The notes beneath the pieces are model-generated. The model searched no databases and was not told where the DNA came from. It saw only the letters and a program-made list of their open reading frames with translations. Positions 34,884 to 44,436 of a DNA stretch of 64,000 nucleotides are shown here, in pieces. The stretch is from positions 1 to 64,000 of the forward strand of contig CADAIT010000012.1 of NCBI GenBank assembly GCA_902788095.1, given 5' to 3'. Numbering within the stretch: position 1 is the first letter of the stretch; every line of letters starts with the position of its first letter. The position numbers were made by a program, and so were the translations under genes. This stretch comes from an uncultured Bacteroidia bacterium (GTDB lineage Bacteria; Bacteroidota; Bacteroidia; Bacteroidales; UBA932).

Positions 34884-37800
34884 TTACTTGTCGCTTACAA
34901 TGAGGGCAGGACGGAAGGCGGAGTTGGCGCGATAGTGGGGAGCGTATAGGGACTCTATCTCCACTACGGGCGCCTGGAAGGTACCGGCCTGCTGCACGTA
35001 GAATGTCTCCGATATTTCCGTATTTTCTTCCGGATAGGAATCAAAGTAATATTCAGTGGCAGAGGACTTTACATTTCTGTAGCCTTGCGGAGTATATCCC
35101 CATGTTACACCAGGACGGAGCGGACGGATGAAGCCGTAGCCGATATGTCCGGAAAGCTGATGCTCCGGCTGCAGCGCTGCTTCCCGACCGGCCGTCAGTT
35201 TGACAAAGCTGCGGTTCTCGCCATTCCAAATCTTATATGTGACCACAATCTGGTCGCCGACGGCCAGCACGTCTCCGGGCTTGAGTTCCACGTCGCTTCC
35301 CTTTTTGTAGAACTTTCGCTCCAGTTTGAAGCCGTTGCCTGCCGTCTTGATGGCCTTGAACGGGGCCCGATAAGCACCGGACAAGGCCAGCACACGGGTG
35401 CGCATAAGGCTTTCAGAACCATCCAGGATGGAAGTAATGGCGTCGATATATGCAGGTTCAGTGTCCCAGTGCTGGGTTTCCTTCTGCAGCATGAGCCAGA
35501 GGCGGATACCATCGGCAATGGCAGCGGGAGATTGCTCGGCCCCGGCTGTGGTTCCGCCCGACATGACAGAACCGGCGGAGGAAGTTCCGGCCGTGGCCAG
35601 GAGGTCGCACAGGAGGGCATGGGCATAAGCCTCGCTTTCCATCAGACCACGCCAAGGCATTACGGCATTGGGATAGTAGTAACCGCCGGACTTATGCGGA
35701 ACTGCGTACTCCACCAAAGACATCAAGTCGGCCTGCATGGATTTATCCAGCCTGGTTTTTGTACCCAGGGATACCCCCAAAGCCTGTGCCAGGGCAACAC
35801 CTCCTTCCCGTTCCAGAAGGTTCCGGAGCGTAAGCAGCCGACGACTCTTGGCCAGGATTTGTCCCTGAAGGCCACGGCCATCTTTCTTCTTCGGTGTCAG
35901 ATAATCCACCGCCCACTTGGTAAACGTTTTAAAACGTTTTTTATCCTGCTCCGTAACGGGTTTCACCTGGAACGGAATGTGGGCATACAAGGCGCGCACA
36001 TGCAGGTACTGGGCATCGGAAATGCCTCCGCACCAATACGGACGTCCGGGCCCAAACTGGTTATTGTCCAGATACTTCACGGCCGATGTTAGGTCGCTCA
36101 CCGCAAAGCCGCGATCGCGCAGTTTGGCTGCACGTTCAAGCAGCACCGCGGTAATGGCCGGCGAGGAATGCATGCCTTCGAACCAGCCGAAACCGCCGTC
36201 AGCATTGCGGCAGGCCAGTATCTTCGCAAGGAGAGATTTCTCGGCTTCGCTCGAAGTGGCGGAGGGCGTGCCCAGTCGGGAGGCAAGGCGGGAAATGTAC
36301 AGGGCCTCGGAAAGGGAGAGAACATCTTTCCCCCGGGGCTCCACGTGGGAAGGGATGGCGTCCCGGACCATATCCATGACGGTGATTTCGCGCAGGGTGG
36401 CCGAAGACGCCGGCATGTTCACGAAGCGGGAACGGAGTTCCTGCAGCAGGGTTTCGCAGTTTACACCGTCCGACAATACGGCCGAATGGGCCTCCGTGAG
36501 GGTCTGTGCCGCCGGATATACGGGGACGTTCACCTGAACGGCATCGGAGAATTCGGCCGCCTTGAAGACCGCTTTCAAAGTAATTGCTCTCTCCGTTGCG
36601 CCCGTAGCTGAAGCCTCCACCGAAGCAGCCCCACTCGAAGCACCAACACCCGAAGCAGCCCCACTCGCAGCACCACCACCCGAAGCAGCAGGCACGGTGA
36701 TGCGGAAGCGGTGATTCACGCTGGCGCCGGGTTGCACGGTGACGGGCACCATCTGCGAATTCACAGGCATACCGGGGTCGGAAAGCACCAGGACGATGGT
36801 TCCGGAAACCGGCTTGTCACTCACGCTGGATACGGTAACGGCCGCCTCGTACACGTCTCCCTCGTACAGAAAACGCGGTTCCAGCAGACTCACCTTCACA
36901 GGCAGCGACACCACCATCTCGCGCTCCACCAGGGCATTGTGCATGGCGGCGTCGTGCGCATACGCACGGATATAGAAGGTGGACAGTTTGTCGGAAGTCT
37001 TGAAGTCGAACTGCACGCTCCCATCGGCCTGCGGACGCAGATGCGGCCGGAAGGCAAGGGCGCTGGCAAAGTCGCTGCGCACAGGCGTCCCGTCGTCCGC
37101 GGCGGCGTCATCGGCCCCGGCAAACGCAGCCTTGCTCATGACCGCCGATTCTTCCACGGCTTCGTACTCCACCCGGGCGGCATCGTCCATGGTCATGGCC
37201 GTCGCGTTCATCATCACTTTTCCGCCGGAGCGCATCAAGACGGGCCGATGCTGCTGCCAGCCTTCTCCGACCATGCCGCAGGCTGGCGTAATGTAAATCT
37301 CCGGCACCCCGTAGTCACGTGTGCTCACCTGCGGCCAATCGTTCCGCGCAATCGCATCCAGGCTCTTGTCCCAGGCGGCAGCCAGCACCTCCGCGTCGGG
37401 CGCCGTCTTGAGCGTGAATGAATAACGGGTTCCGGGATAGGCCTTGTCCTCAAAACGGGTAAACTGCAAGGGAAGCGTGTAGCGGTCCTTTTCCCGCCGA
37501 TACTCCCAGTCATAGCTCACGGACGAGCCGTGCAGGAAATAGAACACCTGCAGATGCACCACGTCCGGCCAAGATTTCCGATAAGGGAAAACAAGGTCCT
37601 CCAGACTGCCATCGCGCACTGTAAGCGACTTGCTCTCAATCAGTTGTTCCCCAGGACCATAGAGCAGTACCAGGGCATGCGCGCTGCCTTCGCCCGTGCC
37701 GATGCGGGCCTTGACCGAACCGCCCTCCTCCACAGTCGAAGGGCCCGGAATAAACACCCGGCGGACCTGCGGCACCAGCTCCTGTGTCTCCGGGAGGATG

Positions 37801-40169
37801 CAGAAGACGGCAAACGTGCTTTCCTTAAAGGCCTTTGCCCCGCTCTTGCTCTCCCCTTCCACCTGCGTGTGCACCTTGTAACAGCCACTGCCCGGAAGCT
37901 CTACGGAGAAGCTGTTGCCGGACTGCACCTGGCCGGTAGCCAGCGTACCGCCATCGGCCGACAGCACCTGGAAACGGACCGGAAGCGGCACCTCGTTCCC
38001 GTTCTCGTCCCGGGCCTGCAGGGTCATGCGCAAGGTCTTTTGCAGCAGCGTATAAGTGGGCACGTAGTACCGGTCCTCCTCATTGCGGAAGGCTTCCAGC
38101 TCCACGGAGGCGGCATCGGCCACGGATACCGATATATCCAGTCCGTCACCCACATAATAACCTTTTCCGAAGCTGCGGGTTTCGCCGGTGAAATCCGTCA
38201 CCGTCACCGTAGCGTGGTAATAGCCCGTTTCCCGTGTGGGGAAATCGAAGCGGAAATGGCTGTCGGAATCGGCCTCCCGCACGTCTTCGTACACCGTTTC
38301 ACGATAACGTACCACTTTCACGGCTACGCGCGCACCGGCCAGGCTGTGGCCGGAATAGCTCTGCAGACGACCGCTGACGGGGATACTGTCGCCGGCCATG
38401 CAGAATTCCTCCAGCTTGTCGAAAATGACCTCATAGCCGGGCAGGACGAATTCATCCACCCGGAAAGAATCATACGCCAGGCCTTCCACCTCCAGTGCAA
38501 AATGGCCGTTGCGCAGGCCCTTGGGCAGCACAAAGCAGCCCGAAGCCGCACCCCAGGCATTGGTAACCAGCTTCTGCGATGCCAGCTGATTGCCTTCGGA
38601 ATCACGCAGACGCACCTCGACAACGCGGTCCTTGCACACCGCAAAACTCCGCGAAGGCTCGCCCTCGAACACAAGCGCCTTGAAGCGGACGGTGTCGCCG
38701 GGATGGTAAGCGCCCTGGTCCTTGAATATGCTGCAACGGACGACGCTTTTCGCCGGCTGTTCTTCCCGCGGCATCCTGAGGCTCACCGGACGCGATTTCC
38801 GCTCGCCGCTCACCGCCACCACTTCATAGTAGCTCCCCTCGTCCATCTCCTTGACAAAGGCCGACGGCAGCACGGTAAAGCCGTTGAGCCGCAGCGAGGT
38901 CTTGGCCACCTGCCGGTCTCCCTTCATCAGGAGCAGGGTGACTTTGGAAAGGGGCTCGCCGCTGTCATAATCGGCCACGTACACGGAAGGGCCGCGGCTG
39001 TCCGTACGCGAGGCGATGGACAGCGTATATTGCGTATAACGGGCCTGGTCCGACAATTTCCCGTTCAGCGCCTCCACCGTATAGTCTCCGTCTGCAAGTC
39101 CGGGCATGGCGACGGACAGGGTGTCCGGCACGTAAAAACTCCCGACCGTATTCTTTAACTTCCAGGTTTTCAGCACCTTTTTGCCGTCCCGAAGGTTCAC
39201 AGTCACCTGCGGGAGATTGCGCAGCTGCACCCGGATGCGACGGTCCCGCAGGCTCACGTCCACATCGGAGGCGGTAAGGGTTCGGATGAGTCCGTCGGCC
39301 TCCGGGCAGGCATCGGCAATGGTGGCCTCCGTGCCCGTATATGCCTTGCGCTCCTTTTCCAGCGTACGGGCCGAAGCGCAAAGGGAAGCGTACGCACTGC
39401 CGGCGCCCTTTTCCTTGTCCAGGTCCTCCTTCCGCATCCGGAGCAAATCGGCCTTGGGGAAAACGGAAACGGCTTTTCCTTTGTACTTTTGCGCCAGCAG
39501 GCCTAAAGCCTGGCGCCGCTCTTCGCGCTGTTCCTGCGAATAGTAGCGCGAGCGAACCATGTGGTACTCCAGGGCCGCCTGCGAGGGATATCGGCCCTCC
39601 ACCTCCTGCAACAGGGCCTGACAGACCGCACTGTTCTCCAGCTTGCCGTCGTGGTTGGAACCCAGCAGGCGCCACAGGACGTATTCGTGGTCGTTCCCGA
39701 TAAATAGAGGCAAGGCTCCGCCCAGGTACCCGCCGGCATCCTGATAGAACGCGTCCGTGCGGCCCTTGAACCCGTCCGGATGTGCCTGGACATAAGCCCA
39801 GAGCGCATCGGAGGAGGCATTTTTCCACCTGCTCATCCATTGGAACGTGACGATGGGCTCGTCAAAAGTGCTCACCTCCTCGTCCAAGGCCTTTTGCAAG
39901 GCATCCCGCTGCTTCCAGTCGCGGCGCTGGACGGTGCTCACATACAAAGTGGCGGCGTCGTAAAAATCCACCGGCAGATGCCGGGAAATGGCCTCCTGCT
40001 TTATCTGCGCGAGGATTTCCGCCTCAAGCTGCGGACGGTCGGCCTTCCGGGCGGCGTCGTATTTCTTCCAAAGGGACGTTAAACTGTGACCGTCACTCAT
40101 AGTCTGGGCAAAAGCAACCATGCCGGCCAGAAACGCCAGCACGCAGGTTATCCATATTTTTTTCATCAT
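34884..40169 (-). CDS. giant alpha-2-macroglobulin-like protein lacking the thioester
   Basis: About 1761 residues from MMKKIWITC, signal peptide to AFAQ; the Met at 40205 adds a non-signal stretch and is rejected. Contains MG-type domains (DQGAYHPGDTVRFKALVFE about residue 490; a carboxypeptidase-regulatory-like fold nearby), an A2M core, and a TED-like helical barrel (NADGGFGWFEGMHSSPAI about 1330). The CxEQ thioester of the paralogue at 6909 is not seen; the corresponding place reads SDGVNCETLLQEL. Two Ala/Ser/Gly-rich insertions occur (around 36610-36690 and 35530-35590 in DNA), with a near-tandem GAASG/ASSGAAS pattern. It has no pbpC neighbour. It may be a non-covalent protease trap or surface scaffold. 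It runs into the folC side with a ~46-nt gap. Confidence 0.82.
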   Translation of the reverse strand: MMKKIWITCVLAFLAGMVAFAQTMSDGHSLTSLWKKYDAARKADRPQLEAEILAQIKQEAISRHLPVDFYDAATLYVSTVQRRDWKQRDALQKALDEEVSTFDEPIVTFQWMSRWKNASSDALWAYVQAHPDGFKGRTDAFYQDAGGYLGGALPLFIGNDHEYVLWRLLGSNHDGKLENSAVCQALLQEVEGRYPSQAALEYHMVRSRYYSQEQREERRQALGLLAQKYKGKAVSVFPKADLLRMRKEDLDKEKGAGSAYASLCASARTLEKERKAYTGTEATIADACPEADGLIRTLTASDVDVSLRDRRIRVQLRNLPQVTVNLRDGKKVLKTWKLKNTVGSFYVPDTLSVAMPGLADGDYTVEALNGKLSDQARYTQYTLSIASRTDSRGPSVYVADYDSGEPLSKVTLLLMKGDRQVAKTSLRLNGFTVLPSAFVKEMDEGSYYEVVAVSGERKSRPVSLRMPREEQPAKSVVRCSIFKDQGAYHPGDTVRFKALVFEGEPSRSFAVCKDRVVEVRLRDSEGNQLASQKLVTNAWGAASGCFVLPKGLRNGHFALEVEGLAYDSFRVDEFVLPGYEVIFDKLEEFCMAGDSIPVSGRLQSYSGHSLAGARVAVKVVRYRETVYEDVREADSDSHFRFDFPTRETGYYHATVTVTDFTGETRSFGKGYYVGDGLDISVSVADAASVELEAFRNEEDRYYVPTYTLLQKTLRMTLQARDENGNEVPLPVRFQVLSADGGTLATGQVQSGNSFSVELPGSGCYKVHTQVEGESKSGAKAFKESTFAVFCILPETQELVPQVRRVFIPGPSTVEEGGSVKARIGTGEGSAHALVLLYGPGEQLIESKSLTVRDGSLEDLVFPYRKSWPDVVHLQVFYFLHGSSVSYDWEYRREKDRYTLPLQFTRFEDKAYPGTRYSFTLKTAPDAEVLAAAWDKSLDAIARNDWPQVSTRDYGVPEIYITPACGMVGEGWQQHRPVLMRSGGKVMMNATAMTMDDAARVEYEAVEESAVMSKAAFAGADDAAADDGTPVRSDFASALAFRPHLRPQADGSVQFDFKTSDKLSTFYIRAYAHDAAMHNALVEREMVVSLPVKVSLLEPRFLYEGDVYEAAVTVSSVSDKPVSGTIVLVLSDPGMPVNSQMVPVTVQPGASVNHRFRITVPAASGGGAASGAASGVGASSGAASVEASATGATERAITLKAVFKAAEFSDAVQVNVPVYPAAQTLTEAHSAVLSDGVNCETLLQELRSRFVNMPASSATLREITVMDMVRDAIPSHVEPRGKDVLSLSEALYISRLASRLGTPSATSSEAEKSLLAKILACRNADGGFGWFEGMHSSPAITAVLLERAAKLRDRGFAVSDLTSAVKYLDNNQFGPGRPYWCGGISDAQYLHVRALYAHIPFQVKPVTEQDKKRFKTFTKWAVDYLTPKKKDGRGLQGQILAKSRRLLTLRNLLEREGGVALAQALGVSLGTKTRLDKSMQADLMSLVEYAVPHKSGGYYYPNAVMPWRGLMESEAYAHALLCDLLATAGTSSAGSVMSGGTTAGAEQSPAAIADGIRLWLMLQKETQHWDTEPAYIDAITSILDGSESLMRTRVLALSGAYRAPFKAIKTAGNGFKLERKFYKKGSDVELKPGDVLAVGDQIVVTYKIWNGENRSFVKLTAGREAALQPEHQLSGHIGYGFIRPLRPGVTWGYTPQGYRNVKSSATEYYFDSYPEENTEISETFYVQQAGTFQAPVVEIESLYAPHYRANSAFRPALIVSDK

Positions 40170-40214
40170 ATCGCATTTCTCTGGTCCGAAAGAGGACAAA
40201 AGCAAGTATCGTAC

Positions 40215-41621
40215 CTACTTGAACAAGGGTAGCGCCTCCGCGACCACGAACGTACTGCCGCCGATGTAGATGAGCGGCGGGGCGGGATTCTCGGCCGAAG
40301 CGCTGCGGTTCAGCTGCTGGGAAAGCTTTTGAGACAGCTGCACCGCCATTTGGACGGCGTAACGGACGGAAGTGAAGGCGTATGCCCGGGCCGACAGGGT
40401 TATCGGCCCGCGGTGGTCGGTCTCCTGCACTTCGAATGTTTTTTTCGCCGCATGGAAGGCGTTGAACCTGCGCAGGATATCGTCGGCGGGAAGTGCCCTG
40501 GGCGTATCCGGCGCCGTAAAAATATAGGTGGCATTTTCCGGCATCAGGGGCAGGATGGCATCGAGGTCTTTGTCGGCCATGATGCCGTACACGATGATGA
40601 GCGAAGAGTAAGTGCCGTCCGCCAGCAGTTGCTCCAGCTGCCGGAAATTGTGCTGCAGCGCCTGGGCATTGTGGCCGATGTCGGCAATGACATACGGCTG
40701 GGTGGACAGGCGTTCCCACCGGCCGTGGAAGTGCATGTTGCGGGCCGTATGGACAATGCCGTCCACGACGGCGTCGTCGTTGCGAAGCGGCTCGAAGGCA
40801 TCCTGCTCCCGCAGCATGTCGATGGCGGTGAGCACCGTCCGGAGGTTCTTTTCCTGCACCTTCGCCTGCAGGTCCATCTGCTTGAGCATCTGCGTATGGC
40901 GAGGCCACAGCGACGGCGTATATTCATCGGCATAAGTGAGCGGGCAGAACATCCAGGCCTTTTCCTCGAAGACACCGGCCGTTTCCTTCTGGCGCTCCCC
41001 TATCAGCGCCGGCACGCCTTCCTTGAAGATGCCGGCCTTCTCCGCCGCGATTTCCTGCAGCGTATGTCCCAGGAGGTCGCAGTGGTCCAGACCGATGGAA
41101 GTGATGACGCTCAGATGCGGACGTTCCAGGATGTTGGTGGAATCCAGGCGTCCGCCCAGCCCGGTTTCGATAATGGCCACGTCCACTTTCTGCGAAGCGA
41201 ACCAACTGAAAGCCAGGCCGGTAGTTATTTCAAAGAAGGAAAGTTCGTGCGTGATAATCCAGTTCATCCACTTGGTGAGGAAGGAGAACACGTATTCCTT
41301 GGAGATGAGCGCTCCGTCCACACACATCCGCTCGCGGAAGTCCTTGATATGCGGCGAGGTGAACAGGCCGGTCCGCAGCCCGCAGGAAGTGCAGGCCGAT
41401 GCCAGCATATTGGCTACCGAGCCTTTTCCGTTGGTCCCGGCTATGTGAACGCTCCGGAAACTGCGCGTCGGATGTCCCAGGGCTTTCTCGAAAGCCAGCA
41501 TGCGCTGCAGGCCGGGTTTGTAGGCGCCCTGTGTGAAACCGTCTCTCTGCACCGACGGAAACCTGCGGAAAATGTCCTGGACAAGCCGCAGGTATTCTGT
41601 TTCTGAATAACTCGCTTCCAT
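40215..41621 (-). CDS. folC: bifunctional folylpolyglutamate / dihydrofolate synthase
   Basis: 468 residues from MEASYSETEY; the upstream Met at 41708 is in the divergent promoter region. The Mur-ligase-type P-loop HIAGTNGKGSVANML (about residue 60), SPHIKDFRERM (about 95, folate loop), ETGLGGRLDSTN (about 155) and SIGLDHCDLLG (about 182, catalytic His) are all present, and DIGHNAQALQ opens the C-terminal domain. Adds glutamate to folates and makes dihydrofolate from dihydropteroate. The -7 box TATATTTG (41636-41629) ends 7 nt before the ATG, so the mRNA has almost no leader. Confidence 0.94.
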   Translation of the reverse strand: MEASYSETEYLRLVQDIFRRFPSVQRDGFTQGAYKPGLQRMLAFEKALGHPTRSFRSVHIAGTNGKGSVANMLASACTSCGLRTGLFTSPHIKDFRERMCVDGALISKEYVFSFLTKWMNWIITHELSFFEITTGLAFSWFASQKVDVAIIETGLGGRLDSTNILERPHLSVITSIGLDHCDLLGHTLQEIAAEKAGIFKEGVPALIGERQKETAGVFEEKAWMFCPLTYADEYTPSLWPRHTQMLKQMDLQAKVQEKNLRTVLTAIDMLREQDAFEPLRNDDAVVDGIVHTARNMHFHGRWERLSTQPYVIADIGHNAQALQHNFRQLEQLLADGTYSSLIIVYGIMADKDLDAILPLMPENATYIFTAPDTPRALPADDILRRFNAFHAAKKTFEVQETDHRGPITLSARAYAFTSVRYAVQMAVQLSQKLSQQLNRSASAENPAPPLIYIGGSTFVVAEALPLFK

Positions 41622-41628
41622 TTCTTCG

Positions 41629-41636
41629 CAAATATA
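41629..41636 (-). promoter_or_regulatory. -7 box of folC
   Basis: TATATTTG on the minus strand, ending 7 nt before the folC ATG. No good -33 element lies 19 nt upstream. It sits back to back with the promoter at 41650-41681. Confidence 0.45.
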
Positions 41637-41649
41637 CAAAAAAAGCGCG

Positions 41650-41681
41650 TTTGTAGTTCTGCCGATTTTTATGTAATTTTG
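41650..41681 (+). promoter_or_regulatory. promoter of the PurL-like gene
   Basis: TTTG (41650-41653), 20-nt spacer, TAATTTTG (41674-41681); the ATG at 41686 is only 4 nt after the box, implying a leaderless transcript. Confidence 0.6.
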
Positions 41682-41685
41682 AGCC

Positions 41686-42798
41686 ATGGCCGATTTGCTA
41701 CATTGCAACTACATCATCGACGGTGTGCAAATGACACTGTCGCCGGAACGCATGCTGCGGGAATGTACCGCAGAACCACCCCTGGAGCCGGACGGAGACG
41801 CGGAGACCCTGGCCGATGAAACCCTGGACCTGTCTCCGGACCATTTCCAGTTCAAGGAAAGCTCCGTGGCCGCCTATGCCAAGGCCATCGGGGAAAAGCG
41901 TTCCTTTCCGCTGCCTTTCGCCGCATCCTATACTGCCGGAAAGGTGGCGCAGGCGCTGCTGGATGCCATCTGGATGGCCGGACACTTCCGCCTGGGAGAC
42001 CTCACCCTCAAGGCGGACTGGAAGTGGAGCTGCAAACAGATAGGAGATGCCGCCGCCTTCTATCTCTCCGTAGAGAGCGCCTGCAATTACATGGACGCGC
42101 TGGGGGTTAAGATAGACCGGTACAGCGTATGCAACGGGCAGCCGGCGGTAAGTTTCAAGGCCGTTACCGTGGCGGAGGAAGACGCTGCGGACGAGGAAGA
42201 AGTCCAGCTGCTGCGCGAACTGCCGTTCCGCACCGCCAATCCACGGATTTCGCGCCGGCGCAAGGCATCGGCCACCCTGCTTCCGGAAAAAAGCGACTGG
42301 CTCATTTACATTCCCTTCGACACCTGCGATTACCGGCTGGGCGGCAGTGCGCTGGCCCAGGCGGTGGGGGCCCAGCCCAGCACCGCGCCGGACATCTCGG
42401 ACGCAGACTACTTCATCGACTGCTACGAAGTGGTGCGGGAACTGGTGGAAGACGGCGTAGTGAAGGCAGGCGCCACCGTGGGCGACGGCGGGCTCATGAC
42501 CTGCCTCCGCAAACTTGCTTCCGGCGGCACCGGGGCCGATGTCAGCATCCGCAACGTGTGCAAGGCCCATGGAGAGGATTCGCAGGTACGCGTGCTCTTC
42601 AGCGAGGTCCCCGGCGTGGTGCTGCAAATTGCCGATATCGACTATGATTATGTCGATGCAGAACTTATTCTGCAGGACGTCGTATATTTTCCGTTGGGGC
42701 ACCCGGCGCCCGGACGTTCTTCCGTTCGGCTCACCGAGGCCGTGGAAATTCCGCAAATTCTTGAGTCTCTGCTAAATACACTTGAAGGAGAAGACTAA
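41686..42798 (+). CDS. solitary PurL-derived (AIR-synthase-fold) protein, probably non-catalytic
   Basis: 370 residues. Residues about 100-360 follow one AIRS-type half of the large FGAM synthase PurL: LGVKIDRYS where PurL has GINIPTGKDSLSM, then LIYIPFDTCDYRLGGSALAQ, DADYFIDCYEVVRELVEDG, a DGGLMTCLRKLA stretch matching the (H)DISAGGLITTLLEM region, and GVVLQIADIDYDYVD near the end. The substrate-binding GKDS motif is lost, and the N-terminal linker, the other AIRS half and the glutaminase domain are absent. It is therefore a PurL relative of unknown role, not a working FGAM synthase. Its stop overlaps the phoH start (TAATG), so the two are co-translated. Confidence 0.6.
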   Translation: MADLLHCNYIIDGVQMTLSPERMLRECTAEPPLEPDGDAETLADETLDLSPDHFQFKESSVAAYAKAIGEKRSFPLPFAASYTAGKVAQALLDAIWMAGHFRLGDLTLKADWKWSCKQIGDAAAFYLSVESACNYMDALGVKIDRYSVCNGQPAVSFKAVTVAEEDAADEEEVQLLRELPFRTANPRISRRRKASATLLPEKSDWLIYIPFDTCDYRLGGSALAQAVGAQPSTAPDISDADYFIDCYEVVRELVEDGVVKAGATVGDGGLMTCLRKLASGGTGADVSIRNVCKAHGEDSQVRVLFSEVPGVVLQIADIDYDYVDAELILQDVVYFPLGHPAPGRSSVRLTEAVEIPQILESLLNTLEGED

Positions 42799-44123
42799 TG
42801 ACCAAAATTTTCGTTCTCGACACCAACATTATCCTGCACGACTACAAAAGCGTGCGGCAATTCCAGGAAAACGACATTGTGATTCCCATTGCCGTCATTG
42901 AGGAACTGGACAAGTTCAAAAAGGGCAACGACGCGCTGTCATTCAATGCGCGCGCTTTCATGCGGGACATCAACAAACTGACGGACCGGAAGGCTTTTGG
43001 CCCGCGGGGCGTTCCCCTGGGCGGCAAATTGGGATATATCAAGATAGAACCCAACCATCCGTTTGCCCCCGAGTTCCAGGATTTGTTCCGGGACGATATC
43101 CAGGACCACCGGATTCTGTCCACGGCCATGTGGGTGCGGGACCAGCATCCCGGCCAGTTCGTGGCGCTGGTGACCAAGGATATCAACTTACGCTTGAAAG
43201 CCAAGGCCGCCGGCATGGAAGCGCAGGATTATCTGCGCGGCCGTGTGGACGACGAAGTCATGGAAGGGCTTGAACATGAGGTGCTTGTGGCCGACGCTTC
43301 TTCGGAGGCGGTGCAGCGGCTTGCCTACGGGCAGGACAATTTCCTGCCGTGGAAAGAGGTTTCCCCCAAGGAACCCAAGCCCAACCAGCTGTACAAGTTT
43401 TCGCTGGGCGGAGAAATGGTTTGCGGCCGATACGACGCCGCGCGGGGCGTCATCGCCCTGGTGCGCACGCGCACGGCCTACGGTATCCGGCCCCGCAACG
43501 ACGAACAGAAGTTCGCGCTGGACGCCTGCCTGAATCCGTCCATTCCGCTGGTTTCTCTGACCGGAGGCGCGGGAACGGGCAAAACCCTGCTGGCCCTGGC
43601 CGCCGCGCTGGAGCAGGCCGACGACTATGACCAAATCATCTTGAGCCGCCCCACGGTGGTGCTGGGAGGCCAGGATATCGGCTTTTTGCCAGGAGACCAG
43701 AAGAGCAAGATGAGCCCGTACGTGCAGCCGCTCATGGACAATCTGGACGTCATCAAACGCTGTTTCAAGCCCGGGAGCAAGCAGGCTTTGCGGATAGAGG
43801 CCATGCTCAAGGACGAGCGTCTGATCATCTCGCCCCTCGCCTACATCCGCGGCCGTTCTTTAGGAAAGGTGTATTTTATTGTGGACGAGGCGCAGAACCT
43901 CACCCCGCACGAGGTGAAAACCATTATTACGCGGGCCGGAGAAGGCACCAAGATGGTCTTCACGGGAGATATCTTCCAGATAGACCAGCCCTACCTGGAC
44001 CAGTGGTCCAACGGCCTCACCCACCTGGGCGAAAAGATGAAGGGCCAGGCTCTCTTCCAGCACGTCCTTCTCCGCAAGGGCGAGCGCTCCCCCCTCTCCG
44101 ACATCGCCGCCAAACTGCTGTAA
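42798..44123 (+). CDS. phoH: PIN-PhoH fusion ATPase (YlaK type)
   Basis: 441 residues. N-terminal PIN ribonuclease-like domain (FVLDTNIILHDYKS with catalytic Asp; DHRILSTAMW; VTKDINLRLKA; about 1-140) and C-terminal PhoH ATPase with Walker A GGAGTGKTLLALA (about residue 255), LSRPTV and Walker B VYFIVDEAQNLTPHE (about 355), then FTGDIFQID. Members are nucleotide-dependent RNA helicase/ribonuclease-like proteins of the stress response. Overlaps the PurL-like gene by 1 nt. A strong hairpin at 44211-44246 probably terminates the transcript. Confidence 0.93.
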   Translation: MTKIFVLDTNIILHDYKSVRQFQENDIVIPIAVIEELDKFKKGNDALSFNARAFMRDINKLTDRKAFGPRGVPLGGKLGYIKIEPNHPFAPEFQDLFRDDIQDHRILSTAMWVRDQHPGQFVALVTKDINLRLKAKAAGMEAQDYLRGRVDDEVMEGLEHEVLVADASSEAVQRLAYGQDNFLPWKEVSPKEPKPNQLYKFSLGGEMVCGRYDAARGVIALVRTRTAYGIRPRNDEQKFALDACLNPSIPLVSLTGGAGTGKTLLALAAALEQADDYDQIILSRPTVVLGGQDIGFLPGDQKSKMSPYVQPLMDNLDVIKRCFKPGSKQALRIEAMLKDERLIISPLAYIRGRSLGKVYFIVDEAQNLTPHEVKTIITRAGEGTKMVFTGDIFQIDQPYLDQWSNGLTHLGEKMKGQALFQHVLLRKGERSPLSDIAAKLL

Positions 44124-44210
44124 CGGAGCCGCCAGGCACTCCACGGGCAATCACAGGACAATCACAGGACACTTCGCGGGCAATCCAGGGGCACGAAAAA
44201 GGCCCAAACC
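44124..44210 (+). repeat. short direct repeats downstream of phoH
   Basis: CAATCACAGGA occurs twice in tandem (period 11) within a stretch that also repeats CGGGCAATC. No gene; the function, if any, is unknown. It precedes the phoH terminator. Confidence 0.5.
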
Positions 44211-44250
44211 GTAGCGCTGGCGGGCCTTTTGGCCCGCCAATGCTACGTTT
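44211..44250 (+). terminator. phoH terminator
   Basis: GTAGC-GCT-GGCGGGCC, TTTT loop, GGCCCGCC-AAT-GCTAC (44211-44246), followed by GTTTTC. Confidence 0.6.
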
Positions 44251-44294
44251 TCGCCCCCAAATGCTCCCCTGGCCGTCCCTTTCCGCCATGCCCG

Positions 44295-44430
44295 GCCGCG
44301 AATGCAAAAAATCGTCCCCACACCATACTCCAGCTGCAGTCGCGGCAAGCGTTGGAGCCCCAAGGGCCGTTTTCCCGGCCACGAATGCAAAAAATCGGCC
44401 CTACACCATACTCCAGCTGCAGTCGCGGCA
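44295..44430 (+). repeat. two diverged copies of the 83-bp REP family
   Basis: Two units start at 44295 and 44378 (period exactly 83). Core arms are GCCGCGAATGCA/TGCAGTCGCGGC and GCCACGAATGCA/TGCAGTCGCGGC. Compared with the arrays at 52.4 and 54.9 kb (GCCGCGATTGCA/TGCAAACGCGGC), several bases changed but the stem is kept. Same orientation as the main arrays; between the converging genes phoH and ppdK. Confidence 0.75.
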
Positions 44431-44436
44431 AGCAGC

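Noticed and set aside
41686-42798. Genuine FGAM synthase (purL)
   Set aside because: Only one AIRS-like half is present and the GKDS motif is missing.
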